From Phlyctochytrium arcticum (lineage: Eukaryota; Chytridiomycota; Chytridiomycetes; Chytridiales; Chytridiaceae): a DNA stretch of 64,000 nucleotides. The notes under the pieces are model-generated. The model made no database searches, was not told the origin of the DNA, and saw only the letters and a program-made list of their open reading frames with translations. Shown here in pieces: positions 21,011 to 30,934 of this stretch. The stretch covers positions 744,001 through 808,000 of the forward strand of contig JAHLKI010000013.1 in NCBI GenBank assembly GCA_025602905.1, read 5' to 3'. Made by a program: the position numbers and the translations under genes. Position 1 is the first letter of the stretch. Every line of letters begins with the position of its first letter.

Positions 21011-24000
21011 CTAGCGTCCAGTCCGGTACGTTCGCACCAGAACTCCAACCAATACTATATTAAACACCCAAAAGCCCGCAACAATCCCATAATTCCTCCA
21101 CCGGTGTTCCCAGTCCCATCCGAGTGAAGCCACAAACTCATCGCCGACCTTGAATTGGCAGTACTCGCAGACATCGGTGGCGGTCGGGATACGGAGTTGG
21201 CCGGGCCCACCCTGCGAAAAGAAGGGAGAAAAGTACGTGTCGCAGGCTTGGCCGGCGGGGGGGATAATGCGGGTGACTTCATTGTCCTGGCAGGTGACGG
21301 GGATATTGTTGCCGAGTTCGTTGGCGAGGACGCCTTCGACAAAGTAGCGGACGGGGTTGATGTGATAGAGCCACGATCGCCAGAATTTGGGCATGGCGGC
21401 AAAGGTGATGGTGACGCCGCAAAACAAGATTTGCATCGACATGAAAAAGGGGTTGATGACCATGGCGAGAGTTAGCTGGGGGCAGGCGGCGGCAACCATG
21501 AGTCCGAGGGAGACACCAAAAAAGTTGAGCATCGTGTAGGATAACCAGAAGTAAAAGGCGCGGGCAGAGTCCATGTTGAGACCGACCAGGTAGTAGTAGA
21601 CGATAAAGAAGGCCGTGGAAGCGAGGGCCGCAAAGGGGAGCTCGACCGTGAAAATAGAGAGGGCAAAGGCTTTCCAGTCGTAGAATCCGGCCGATGATTC
21701 CCGGGTAAACCATGAGCGTTGTGCAAAGTAGTTGGGTTGAACGGCATTCAGCGTCAACAGAGCGATAATCATGGCCATAAAGATACTAAAGACCTTGTTT
21801 TGCATGTCGGTAACGGAATTGGAGAGTTGGAAAAAGGTGAATCCGATGCAAAAGGCGCAGGCTGTGTGGGATAGGATGCGGGAAAAGTTGTACTCGGGGT
21901 TGCGGTAGTAGGTAATAAGCATGCGAGACCAGACGGCAGGCAACTGTCGCGAAAAGGGGACTGAGAATTCCGCTTGGGCCTTGCTGCCATCCTTGTTTTT
22001 CTTGCCCGTTGCTGCAGTGCTCTTGACGTCCACGGCTTGGTCATCGCCGCAACCGCGAATCTCATCAACTCCGCGCATGGTGGCAGCGTGCCGGTCACCC
22101 TCCTTCCACAATTCGGCCCAGTCGCGAACCTTTTCTTTCCGGGTAGCCGTACCAGCTCCAATGACGTCCAGCATGTACTCGGCGACATTGGCGGTAGGTG
22201 GACAAGGGGGTGCTCCATGAGACTCAAAGTGGCTCCGGATAGCAACACAATCCGCACCCAGTTCGCCAAAGTAAACGACCCGACCACCGCGCGCCAACAA
22301 CAACAAAGAATCAAACTGGTCAAACAGGACGGCAGAAGGTTGGTGAATGGTGCAGAGAATGGCCTGCCCGCTATCGGCCAAGTTGCGCAAAATCTTGATC
22401 AAGTGAAAGGAAGCCTGTGAGTCAAGTCCCGAAGTCGGTTCGTCCAGATACAAAATCTTGGGTTTGGAAACGAGTTCAACACCAATAGTAACCCGCTTGC
22501 GCTGTTCCATGGAAAGTCCGACTCCACTTGCCGGTTCACCAATGGTAGCATCGGCCAAGCCGTCCAGTTCCAACAACTCGAGGACCTTTTCGACAAAGGC
22601 ATACTTTTCAGGAATGGGAATCGATTCGTCTTGACGCAACAAGGCGGAAAACTGAAGGGCCTCACGAACGGTCGAGTTGGGGTTGTGCACGTCCATTTGC
22701 TCGCAGTAGGCCGTCATGCGCTTGAACCGGTCATTTTGAGGATACTTGCCGACGTAAATTTGACCTTCCAACGTTCCAATCGTCTTGCGTTGGGTAATGG
22801 CGTCAATCAGCGTCGTTTTGCCCGCACCCGAAGATCCCATGAGTGCCGTCAATTCTCCCGGTCGAACATAACCCGAGACATCGTGCAACAACTGTTTGGG
22901 GCCATCCTTGGTTGGGACCGTGTAGTTGATGTGTTTCCATGTAAACGGCTCTGCCTGGATAATCTTTTCCTTGGGAGCACCACTCTTGACGGAGGCATTG
23001 CCACTCCCAACCAGACCGCCCTCTCCCGCCTTTTCCTCGTCCGCAACCATAGTACTGTGCTTGCTTGCCGTTTGACCGTTGCGGCGCTTCTTCCACATGG
23101 TCAATTGGTAGGCCCTGGGTGAGTAGTCGACATACTTGCTCGCAGCCATCATGCCACCGATAATGATGACCCAAAAGCCCATCAAGATGAGCACGTTGAA
23201 CCATCGGTTATAAGTGTTGTACCCAAAGGCTTCACCGAGGTAGGCCATGCCGTCGACATAATTTTGACCAGGAACGGCACCCTTGATGGCACAGGCCTTG
23301 TTGGCGACAGGAACATTGGGGTACGGAGGAATCAAAAGCCCCTCGCACTGAATTTTGAGACCGTCAAACTCGTTTTCGAGCACCGCACGAAGACCATAGG
23401 CGAGCGGGTTGAGCCAAAAGATGTACTTGAGGACCGGTTTCATGGAGGGGTAAGGGATAATGTAGCCCGTGTACAGAATCCAGACGAGCAAGAAGACCGA
23501 GTTGATTTGGTTGGCCACCTCCAGACTCCGGGAGAGGGAAGCGACAATTCGGACCATCCCGCCAAAGGCCTGGTTCGCGGCCAACAGATAAATCATGTAC
23601 GAGAAGAAGGCACCCGCTTCCGGTTTGAGTCCTACCATCCAGTAGTTGATGCACGACCAGACGATAATAATGAAAATGGAGACGGGGACATCGACGGCTT
23701 GCATGACAATGGCTTGAAGTTCTGCCCGGAAAAGCTTGTACGACTTGTGTTTGGCGGCAACGGCACGACCTTGGATGACAGTGGGAACAGAAGCGAGGGC
23801 ACCAAAGCACGAGTAAAGAAGGGCAAAGAACAAGACACCGCCGCGAGAAAAGGCACCGGGAATGTTGGGTTCGAGCTGGAAAAACGCGGATCCGATAATG
23901 ATAGCCATGATGGTGTCCGACACAACTCGACCAATGAGCACAACGTTGCCCTTTTGAATCAGCGCTTCTCGTTTAAACAAAGACTTGATTTGTTGGGTGG

Positions 24001-25699
24001 TGGATGTAGTGTACTGGGTTTTGAGCAGGTCCTGGCGACCGAGTGCCGTCTTGTTGGCGAGGACTTGACGCCCAAAGACGGAACCGCGGCGACCGAGCGA
24101 CGCATCTTTGGTGAGTGCTTCACGGTTAGCTTCCATGCGGGCATGCACCTGGCTGGCCAAATACGCTTGTTCAAACTCGATAATGGTGTTGGGAACACGG
24201 CCTTCCCAGCCCTCGCGAATGATGCGCTCGTACTTTTCCGTAATTCCAGTGAGAAAGTCGGGGGTGACTTTACGTTGAGGACAAAAGAATCCGAGACCCT
24301 CAAAGTACGCCTTGGCTTCATTGGTGGGTCCAAAGTAGATGCAGCGTCCTTCGGCCAAGACAATGACATTGTCAAAAATATCGTAGATTTCCTGCGAGGC
24401 TTGGTAGAGGGAAAGCGTGTTGGAGTTTTGGGTAATGTCAGTCATGACGCGCATGGCACGAACAAAGTCGAGCGCTGACGAACTGTCTAATCCACGGGTA
24501 GATCCGTCCCAGAACCCAACCGAGGCCGCGACACAGAGTTGTTCGGCAATCGAGACGCGCTTCTTTTCACCACCCGAGCAACCACGGACTATCTCATCAC
24601 CGACCTTGGTGTCGGCACAGCTTTGGAGCCCAAAGACGCGGAGACAAACTTCAATAAAGTCTTCGATGCGGTCGGCGCGGCGCTGGTCAATAGCACCACC
24701 CATACGGCATTCCAAAGCAAATCGCAGAGTCTGACGGACAGTCAGGGTAGCGAAATGGCTGTCGTATTCGGGGTTGTAAGCGAGATATGAGCTGTAGTCG
24801 CGCTTAAAGGTGGCCCGGTCAATGTCGTTGAATTTGATGTCGCCCTTGATGGCCGAGAGGCCGTCCGAGACATTGCCCAGGGTTCGCAAGAGGGTAGAGC
24901 AACCGGCGCCGGGTCGTCCAAGGACCAATGTAAGTTCTCCGGGTTTGCAGTAGCCGCTCATGGGAAAGAGGATCTGTTTAGGTTGAGGTTCGGGGGCGTG
25001 ACCGAGTTTGCGGCGAATAAAAGGGATGGGGTTAACCATGCCGAGGGCGGCTGAGCCAACGGTTTGAATGGAGGGAAGTACGACTGGGTCGCCATAGACG
25101 GCCAAGTCTTTGTAGGTGAGAACCACGTCGGGGACGACAAAGCCATTGTCGCCATACTTTTGCTTGTCGTGTTTGAGCCAGGCAGTGAATTCAAAGTCAT
25201 CGGCGCGAGGATCAATTCCGCCGCGACCCGCCTTGTGTCTGCTGCCGCGCGATCGGTTGGATCGAACCGAGTGTACTGTGGCAAACGACTTTGTGCGCTC
25301 CAAAGATGATGGGATTTGCGTCATTTCCAGAGGTGCATCTCCCTGCTTTTCATCATGAGCCGCCTCTTGTTGGTCCTCCTCCTCATAGTCTTCCTCGCGA
25401 TCCGACTCTTCCTCGTAAATCTCGCCGTCTTCCCCGCGCTTGTATGACTTGACAGCGAGGGGTTCACCAAAGGCCATATGGCGGTGGTAGCCATCGAGAG
25501 ATTCCCTGGGCGCTTCCCTGACCTCGACATTGTTTGTGTGTGAGGGTGTGATGGATGTGGGGGACAAGTGAGATGGGTCTTGGTCGTAGGAGGGGGGTGC
25601 AGCTACATATTCTTCGTGCTGGTTGTTGTCATTGGCGCGACCCTGCCAAATGACATGGCCGGTAGAGTTTGTACGGACGACCGGCAGATTCCCCGACAT
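21011..25699 (-). CDS. PDR-type full-size ABC transporter (ABCG, PDR5/CDR1 family)
   Basis: Plasma-membrane efflux pump of the pleiotropic drug resistance type. One uninterrupted reading frame of 1,562 residues with the fungal order NBD1-TMD1-NBD2-TMD2. NBD1 has the fungal degenerate Walker A (GRPGAGCSTLLRTL, Cys in place of Lys), signature VRGCSGGEKKRVSIAE and a degenerate Walker B (WDGSTRGLDSSSALDFV). NBD2 has a canonical Walker A (GSSGAGKTTLIDAI), a divergent signature (LSMEQRKRVTIGVEL) and Walker B ILYLDEPTSGLDSQ. This asymmetric pairing of catalytic residues is the hallmark of PDR pumps. Two six-TM blocks are visible, with a Cys-containing extracellular loop before TM6 of each half. The N-terminal 170 residues are acidic and disordered. 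Lack of introns contrasts with most neighbours but is common for this family. Substrates cannot be predicted. Confidence 0.95.
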   Translation of the reverse strand: MSGNLPVVRTNSTGHVIWQGRANDNNQHEEYVAAPPSYDQDPSHLSPTSITPSHTNNVEVREAPRESLDGYHRHMAFGEPLAVKSYKRGEDGEIYEEESDREEDYEEEDQQEAAHDEKQGDAPLEMTQIPSSLERTKSFATVHSVRSNRSRGSRHKAGRGGIDPRADDFEFTAWLKHDKQKYGDNGFVVPDVVLTYKDLAVYGDPVVLPSIQTVGSAALGMVNPIPFIRRKLGHAPEPQPKQILFPMSGYCKPGELTLVLGRPGAGCSTLLRTLGNVSDGLSAIKGDIKFNDIDRATFKRDYSSYLAYNPEYDSHFATLTVRQTLRFALECRMGGAIDQRRADRIEDFIEVCLRVFGLQSCADTKVGDEIVRGCSGGEKKRVSIAEQLCVAASVGFWDGSTRGLDSSSALDFVRAMRVMTDITQNSNTLSLYQASQEIYDIFDNVIVLAEGRCIYFGPTNEAKAYFEGLGFFCPQRKVTPDFLTGITEKYERIIREGWEGRVPNTIIEFEQAYLASQVHARMEANREALTKDASLGRRGSVFGRQVLANKTALGRQDLLKTQYTTSTTQQIKSLFKREALIQKGNVVLIGRVVSDTIMAIIIGSAFFQLEPNIPGAFSRGGVLFFALLYSCFGALASVPTVIQGRAVAAKHKSYKLFRAELQAIVMQAVDVPVSIFIIIVWSCINYWMVGLKPEAGAFFSYMIYLLAANQAFGGMVRIVASLSRSLEVANQINSVFLLVWILYTGYIIPYPSMKPVLKYIFWLNPLAYGLRAVLENEFDGLKIQCEGLLIPPYPNVPVANKACAIKGAVPGQNYVDGMAYLGEAFGYNTYNRWFNVLILMGFWVIIIGGMMAASKYVDYSPRAYQLTMWKKRRNGQTASKHSTMVADEEKAGEGGLVGSGNASVKSGAPKEKIIQAEPFTWKHINYTVPTKDGPKQLLHDVSGYVRPGELTALMGSSGAGKTTLIDAITQRKTIGTLEGQIYVGKYPQNDRFKRMTAYCEQMDVHNPNSTVREALQFSALLRQDESIPIPEKYAFVEKVLELLELDGLADATIGEPASGVGLSMEQRKRVTIGVELVSKPKILYLDEPTSGLDSQASFHLIKILRNLADSGQAILCTIHQPSAVLFDQFDSLLLLARGGRVVYFGELGADCVAIRSHFESHGAPPCPPTANVAEYMLDVIGAGTATRKEKVRDWAELWKEGDRHAATMRGVDEIRGCGDDQAVDVKSTAATGKKNKDGSKAQAEFSVPFSRQLPAVWSRMLITYYRNPEYNFSRILSHTACAFCIGFTFFQLSNSVTDMQNKVFSIFMAMIIALLTLNAVQPNYFAQRSWFTRESSAGFYDWKAFALSIFTVELPFAALASTAFFIVYYYLVGLNMDSARAFYFWLSYTMLNFFGVSLGLMVAAACPQLTLAMVINPFFMSMQILFCGVTITFAAMPKFWRSWLYHINPVRYFVEGVLANELGNNIPVTCQDNEVTRIIPPAGQACDTYFSPFFSQGGPGQLRIPTATDVCEYCQFKVGDEFVASLGWDWEHRWRNYGIVAGFWVFNIVLVGVLVRTYRTGR

Positions 25700-26483
25700 G
25701 ATCTACGAACGCGCGCAACGTTAGTTTTTTTTGTTTATGTTGCGGACATTTCGCGATTCCTAAATACCTGAGCGTCCTAGGGGTTGCACTGGTTCTAGTT
25801 TCCTGAGGATTCCAATAGGGAGGGAGAGAAAGAGCTCGCGGCTCTCTTTTATAGTGCTTTGGCTGGAAGGATGCGTGGGAGTCCCTAAGAATAACGCTGG
25901 CGCGCTCGGGTAAATTCGGGGACCCGGGAAAAAGTTGGTTGGGGCGAAATGGCCGCTTTGATTAATTCGTAATTCGATGTTGGGCGATGGAAGGTTTTTG
26001 GCAGATGGGGGGGAGTGTGTCCTTCCCTGGCCTTTTATACTTTGGAGACTGGAGCTCTGGTTCGTGAGCTGATTCACACCTTTTTTTCGCGCTGGTTCTC
26101 TCATTCAAATTTCAATGGCTCTGGCGCTGGATTTGTCATGTATAGGCCCATTACTCAGTGCCTATTGCGAAATGTTCCTGTCTGAAACATCGCGTACATC
26201 TTATTGGAGCGTGAGTCAAGGGTTAATACATAAGGCCTTGCGTCTTTCTTTCCCCCATAGGAATCTCGCTGCAAAGCCTAGGAAAAACGACCCCCATCGA
26301 ACGATTCGGATTCGAAACCCAAAAACACCACGATCGAGAAAAAATGCAGCTGGAAACCTTATGTAGGCCATCTCGGACTTCCGGATCCAGCATTGTGCCG
26401 AGATTGCCGGCGTCCGATTCGGAACTGGGGATTCAGCCGGATGTAGATTTGTGCGGCGCTGATAAAGTCACGTGGATTGTTGG
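25700..26483. other. upstream region of the ABC transporter, no gene seen
   Basis: A gene-free 784-bp interval between the ABC transporter start and the transposon. It contains several C/T-rich runs and TATA-like AT stretches on the minus strand (for example TTATAG at 25851) but no open frame with recognisable protein features and no clear PDRE-like site. Anything regulating the pump probably lies here. Confidence 0.5.
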
Positions 26484-26491
26484 GGCTGCGT
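26484..26491 (+). repeat. 8-bp target site duplication, left copy, element 1
   Basis: GGCTGCGT directly precedes the left terminus at 26492. The identical octamer directly follows the right terminus at 30532-30539. Confidence 0.85.
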
Positions 26492-26512
26492 CCCAGCGCA
26501 CGGGTCCCATTT
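26492..26512 (+). repeat. left terminal inverted repeat, element 1
   Basis: Begins CCCAGCGCACGGGTCCCAT. It is the exact reverse complement of 30511-30531 over 21 bp, and identity stops at base 22. Confidence 0.9.
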
Positions 26513-26908
26513 TAGGCCTAATCAACCCACCAAATTAGGAACGTGCTTGCGCAGCTTTGCTGATGTAATCAGAGCTCCGGCGTGTCCGTGAAATACGCGT
26601 TGGAAAACCTACTTTGGCCTGTATAATTGCAAACCGTCAATAAAAATGCGCTCCTGCATCTCGAAAGGCGGGGTGGTGTATATTACTTTGAAGTGGCTTA
26701 TGAGTTGGGCCGTTTTGTGTAGCGATGATAACAGTTAAGTGCAGATTTCTGATGGCGATTTCGCTGTTAACTCCCCCCACTTCGAGGTTCCCCCAATCGA
26801 AGGATTCGCGTTGCATCAGTACGGGGACGCTTGGATCTCGTCAAGATACCTATCAACTCCCCCTGTTGACAGCCTAAGACGATTCCATCCGAGCCCACGC
26901 AACTTATA

Positions 26909-29900
26909 ATGACTGACAGCACCCATAGTAATCAGTCTTCTGGAGGCCGTTCTCAGAACACCGGTCGATTTGTCGGAGCATTTGATAGCCCAGTTAGCAA
27001 GAAGAAATCAGGCATCAAATATACTTGCATTACTTGCAGGACAACCAAGCCCTCTGCCCGATACTACCATCGCAGTTTGGGACTTCTCGCGCATCTCGTA
27101 GCCAACAATGTTGTTTTTCATTTCGACACAAATGCCGGCCACAAAAATGCTACTTTCTGCAAGAAATGTTGGTCACATTTAAACCGCAAATACCCACATC
27201 CCCTTTTTTTAAGCACCCAACAGGAGGACAATACCCAAGCTGTTGCTGTTGGCAGCAGTAGCACCGCGACGCCCGTCAGGCCCACTGCTACTATGACTAT
27301 ACCCGGAACGCCTGTACCTGCCGCAACAACTATAACCGTCACGCTCACCACACCCGTCACCCCTGTACCCAACCCTCTCTTTATCACTCCTGCACGCGTA
27401 ACGCCTGTTTCTGTCGGTGGGTCGCTTACATACTCTACACCAACTTTCGCGTCGCCCGTACCCATCTCGTCTGTGGTCTCGCCTACGCCTGCACGCAAGC
27501 TGCTTTTTGGCACCATTGAAGTTGATGTTGAAGAGACCGTTCAGCCGGTTTTGAAGGATACTCTCAAGTTTAGGGCGGGAGTATTACAACTACTGGACAA
27601 AAAGTGCAAACTTAAGATGCCCTTCACATCCGACCTCGACGCCTTCATTGAGCACTTAGACAGCTGTGAACAGCTCGCCACCAAAACCGCTGTTGACCTC
27701 GGTTTGTCAGGTATGTAGATCTATTTTGATTTGGATATATTAGATAGCTAATTTCCTTTTGATAGCCACCACATGGAAACAAACAGAGTCCGAGAGAAGA
27801 AGACGTATCATTGCTTCCATTGCTGTACAGAAGGCGGCATTCCTTCATCCGCACATCAATTTCGTGAAGGATGTGGTGTTGTCTACGACTCTGGGAATAT
27901 CTGACTCTAGTAGGAAGGTTCTTTCGTCATTCAACTTGAGCTATAGCCTCGACATTGCGGAGCAGAAAATGAAGGCCGCCAATGAAAGGGCGTACAAAGA
28001 GTTGACTGAGCGGATGGCCAGCGGAACGGAAGTGCCAGTCGTGAAGATGGACGACTTTAATAGGGTTTCGGTTCATGGAACTCCCGGCTCAGCCAACTCC
28101 GGGAAGTTTAGCACTGTCCATACGCAAGCTAATTTGGCTGTCAAGTTCTTTCCCAAAGGGGATTCGTCCAAGGATGAAGAGAATGGATTCGTACGGCGGG
28201 CTTTACCCTTGCCACTTCTGGACAAGCCCCACATCGACTTTAGCTCCCTGAAGACTGATAAGGACAAAAAGACCTTTGTCGGTGCGCCGTTCCTGAGCCA
28301 AGCAGTTACCGATGTGATTGTTAAGGAAACTTACGGTGAAAAGTTGATTACCAAGGACCAATCAAACAACTTTCGCCAGCCGTACTGTTTTGACATGTCC
28401 ACTAGTGCTGCTGAACTAAAGCAGTTCCACGTTTTCGACGCGATGCCCAATCGCATGAAGTCAGCGGAGGATTTGCGCTCTTTAATGGTTTCCGTCAAAA
28501 AATTTATTGAACACTACAAGGATGGTGCTATCTGGATAACTGGCGACTTTTATGTTTGGCGTAACGTGATGAAGATGCTCTGGGCGCATAGTCGAACCCC
28601 ATTACCTACGGATCATCTGTATCTGAGAGTTGTTCTCTGTCCATGGCCTGATGCCATGCATATAGCACTGAACGCGCAGCAGGGTAAGCTCTGTATCATT
28701 TACGTTTCACGGCAAGGCAATATACTTACTGTATTTCAGCTTTGCTGCAATGGAACTTCAATGTCTTCATGCCCATTTGGAGCGCCGCATTCCCCGATTT
28801 CGCGGTTACTCTAGTAAAGCTGCGACCTGTAAGGCGCATGATGCTGCTGACTATGATGTTCCTGTCCTGGAAAAAGTGCCGAGTCCAAGTGTTGGATTGG
28901 GTGAAGCAGCAAACGGATCTACCTGAGTTTCAACGTGTTATAGTGGAGTCTCTAGTCCGCCTTTTTGATGAAGAACTGCCACTTGTTCTGGATGCGGCAA
29001 CGGCTATGGCCAGCGGAGATGTTATGCTTTACAAGGAGGTGTTGCACAGACTTTTGCCGTTGTTCATTCGCTACCGCAAAAAGAACTATGTCACGATTGT
29101 TCTCCACATACTTTCTGCTATTCAGGAAATGGAGGCTGGAGGAGACCCCGAAATTATTGCTGCGCTTTATAGTCAACTCCCTTTGGCAAGTTCGGAGGAC
29201 TTGGAAGTATTTCACTCCCTGCTTCGTGCATGCATTCGTCCCTTTGATTCTCACGGCCGTGCTGTTATGACTACCCTCTACTTGTCATCCAATAAGAACC
29301 TGAGTGCGAGATCATTCCTGGCCCAAGTCGCGAAACAAAAAGCACTAGATAGGAGAAAGAGGCTGCCATGGACTAAATATATGAACAGCTTCAAGCTTCA
29401 GCCACGGCAGCCCGTACAAACCAAACGTACGCAATTCTACAATGCCCATCTCAACGTGATGACTGCCGCCCTCACGACTATGTTCCGCAAACTCATTGCC
29501 AACTCGCCAAACATCATCATCCAAGGAGAAATGATGTTTACCCATTCTGCAACTGGTACTAAAGTTCGTGGGTATCAGGTACGATACAAAGTTGCACCGC
29601 CATCAGCAACCACTTCCATCGCAACGACCGCTGAACCGCCAAAAAAGAAGCGGAAGAAAGCCACCAAAATTTCCCAATTCACCGCTGCAAATATCGGCCC
29701 TGAAACAATCGTGACATTCTCAGAGCGTTTGCTACCACTGACTTTGTGGGGGGACAAAAAGGTTGCTTTGAATGTCCACACGCGTATTGACCTGTTTGCC
29801 GCCGTTGAAACGACGCGACCGCGGCCCCCTCTACGGGATATTACCAACCAAGCCTTGAATCCAGTCGACGTCGCTCAGCAAAACACCAAGTTTTACATCA

Positions 29901-30097
29901 AGACATCGAAACTTGAAAAGCCGCCATCTTCTATTTGCTCATGTCCCATTCTTGATCAAACTATTTGCCCTCATCTCAGGAGACTAATTACCGAGAACGA
30001 ATTCATCTGGTGGATGTACAATATGGCCACCCCACTAAAAGAAGATGACTTCGTAAGAGACGAAGAAGATGAAGAAATTACTGAGGAGCTGTGGTAA
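26909..30097 (+). CDS. putative transposase of element 1, unclassified, with SWIM-like C-terminus
   Basis: Exons 26909-27710, 27766-28683 and 28740-30097 sum to 3,078 nt, 1,025 residues, with canonical splice sites. Features: paired CxxC (Cys40, 43, 84, 87) as an N-terminal zinc finger; a Thr/Pro/Val-rich linker (about 105-205); a helical region; a core with WITGDFYVWRN (Asp528) and LCPWPDAMHIALNAQQ (Asp563), candidates for the first two acids of an RNase-H-type DDE/D site; a long helical part (KEVLHRLLPLFIRYRKKNYV); a basic PPKKKRKK (873-880), a likely nuclear signal; and CSCPILDQTICPH (Cys973, 975, 983, His985), matching the SWIM pattern CxCxnCxH found in Mutator-like transposases. The protein ends in an acidic tail. 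A donor overlaps the stop (TG then GTAAGT at 30094) and may give a longer C-terminus to 30324. The core vaguely resembles DUF6589-type repetitive proteins; that is a weak impression. Confidence 0.72.
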
Positions 30098-30510
30098 GTA
30101 ACGCATGTCAACTTGCGACTTCTTCATCTTACTTACTTGAAAGCAGATCTGATATGTATCAACCGCCAGAACCGCCCCACCAAATGAGTGCTGCTTGTGT
30201 CAACTCCCCAAGAACTATAGTAAGTATAAGATATCCAATTTTGAAGCGATTCCGTCCGAGCCCAAGGCCCCTACCGTGCAATATACACATCCTCGTTACT
30301 CTTCTTCAATCGAAAATGCCGTAGAATAGGCTAGTTTCGTTAGTATACCCTGTCTTTTTTTCTATATACCTCAGCTTGGATACGTTTGGAACGAAATGAG
30401 TAATATCGGGACGCTTGTTCGAGGGGTTTTTATTAGTTCTCTTCCGCCCAAGAAGAATCCCTGGGGAAAGAATCTGCGGGTGGAGGTGGCTGTGCAGTGC
30501 ATAATGACAG

Positions 30511-30531
30511 AAATGGGACCCGTGCGCTGGG
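30511..30531 (-). repeat. right terminal inverted repeat, element 1
   Basis: Ends ...CCCGTGCGCTGGG on the plus strand and is the exact reverse complement of 26492-26512. Confidence 0.9.
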
Positions 30532-30539
30532 GGCTGCGT
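30532..30539 (+). repeat. 8-bp target site duplication, right copy, element 1
   Basis: GGCTGCGT, identical to 26484-26491. It overlaps by six bases the left duplication of element 2 (30534-30541, CTGCGTGC). Confidence 0.85.
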
Positions 30540-30541
30540 GC
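30534..30541 (+). repeat. 8-bp target site duplication, left copy, element 2
   Basis: CTGCGTGC directly precedes the terminus at 30542; the same octamer directly follows the right terminus at 31997-32004. Confidence 0.83.
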
Positions 30542-30575
30542 CCCAGCGCACAACTGCCTTTTTCACCGAAATGAA
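30542..30575 (+). repeat. left terminal inverted repeat, element 2
   Basis: Begins CCCAGCGCACAACTGCC and pairs with 31963-31996 at 33 of 34 positions. Confidence 0.88.
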
Positions 30576-30934
30576 CATACCAGCCTCGCTGAGGTAATCG
30601 GAGTTTTGACGCGCTCGCGAAATTCAACTTGCAAAATCAATATGGACCTGTCAGTCAACAAAAAATGTAGTAGTTACGCTTAAGTCTTCTGAAACTCAAG
30701 ATTGAGTATGCTGCGGTAGACCTGTGAGATTTCATGCAGCACTGTATGGTTATGGTATCAGCTGTGTGCCCTTTGTTGACGGCGATTGTCATTTTAGATC
30801 ACCCCCCCTGCCAGGACCTGCCACTTCATTCCTCCACACAGTGAAGCGATCAGGATCCCCAAATCTCCTCAATTACCACCTAATCTCGCTCTAGTCCAAG
30901 TTTGAAGCAAATCCACCGGGGCACATTCGAGCAA

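Larger units (their letters stand above)
26492..30531 (+). mobile_element. complete TIR DNA transposon, 4,040 bp (element 1)
   Basis: The element is bounded by 21-bp perfect terminal inverted repeats (26492-26512 and 30511-30531, outer end CCCAGCGCAC) and a perfect 8-bp target duplication GGCTGCGT on both sides. It carries a single intact three-exon gene reading left to right that occupies 79 percent of its length. Subterminal DNA is shared with the neighbouring element 2: for example CAGCTTTGCTGATGTAATC near 26556 against CAGCCTCGCTGAGGTAATC near 30581, and GGTGGCTGTGCAG near 30485 against GGTGGCTGTAC near 31951. Perfect TIRs, a perfect duplication and an open gene argue for recent insertion. 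An 8-bp duplication is known for hAT, P, Zisupton-like and some Mutator-like elements; the ends and protein do not clearly match any of these. Confidence 0.88.

Noticed and set aside
26492..30531. Element 1 as a hAT transposon because of the 8-bp duplication
   Set aside because: The termini do not start with the usual CAGGG/TAGGG type and no hAT dimerisation motif is visible in the protein.
26492..30531. Element 1 as a retroelement or virus-derived copy
   Set aside because: There are no direct long terminal repeats, poly-A tail, reverse transcriptase or capsid motifs; the ends are inverted.
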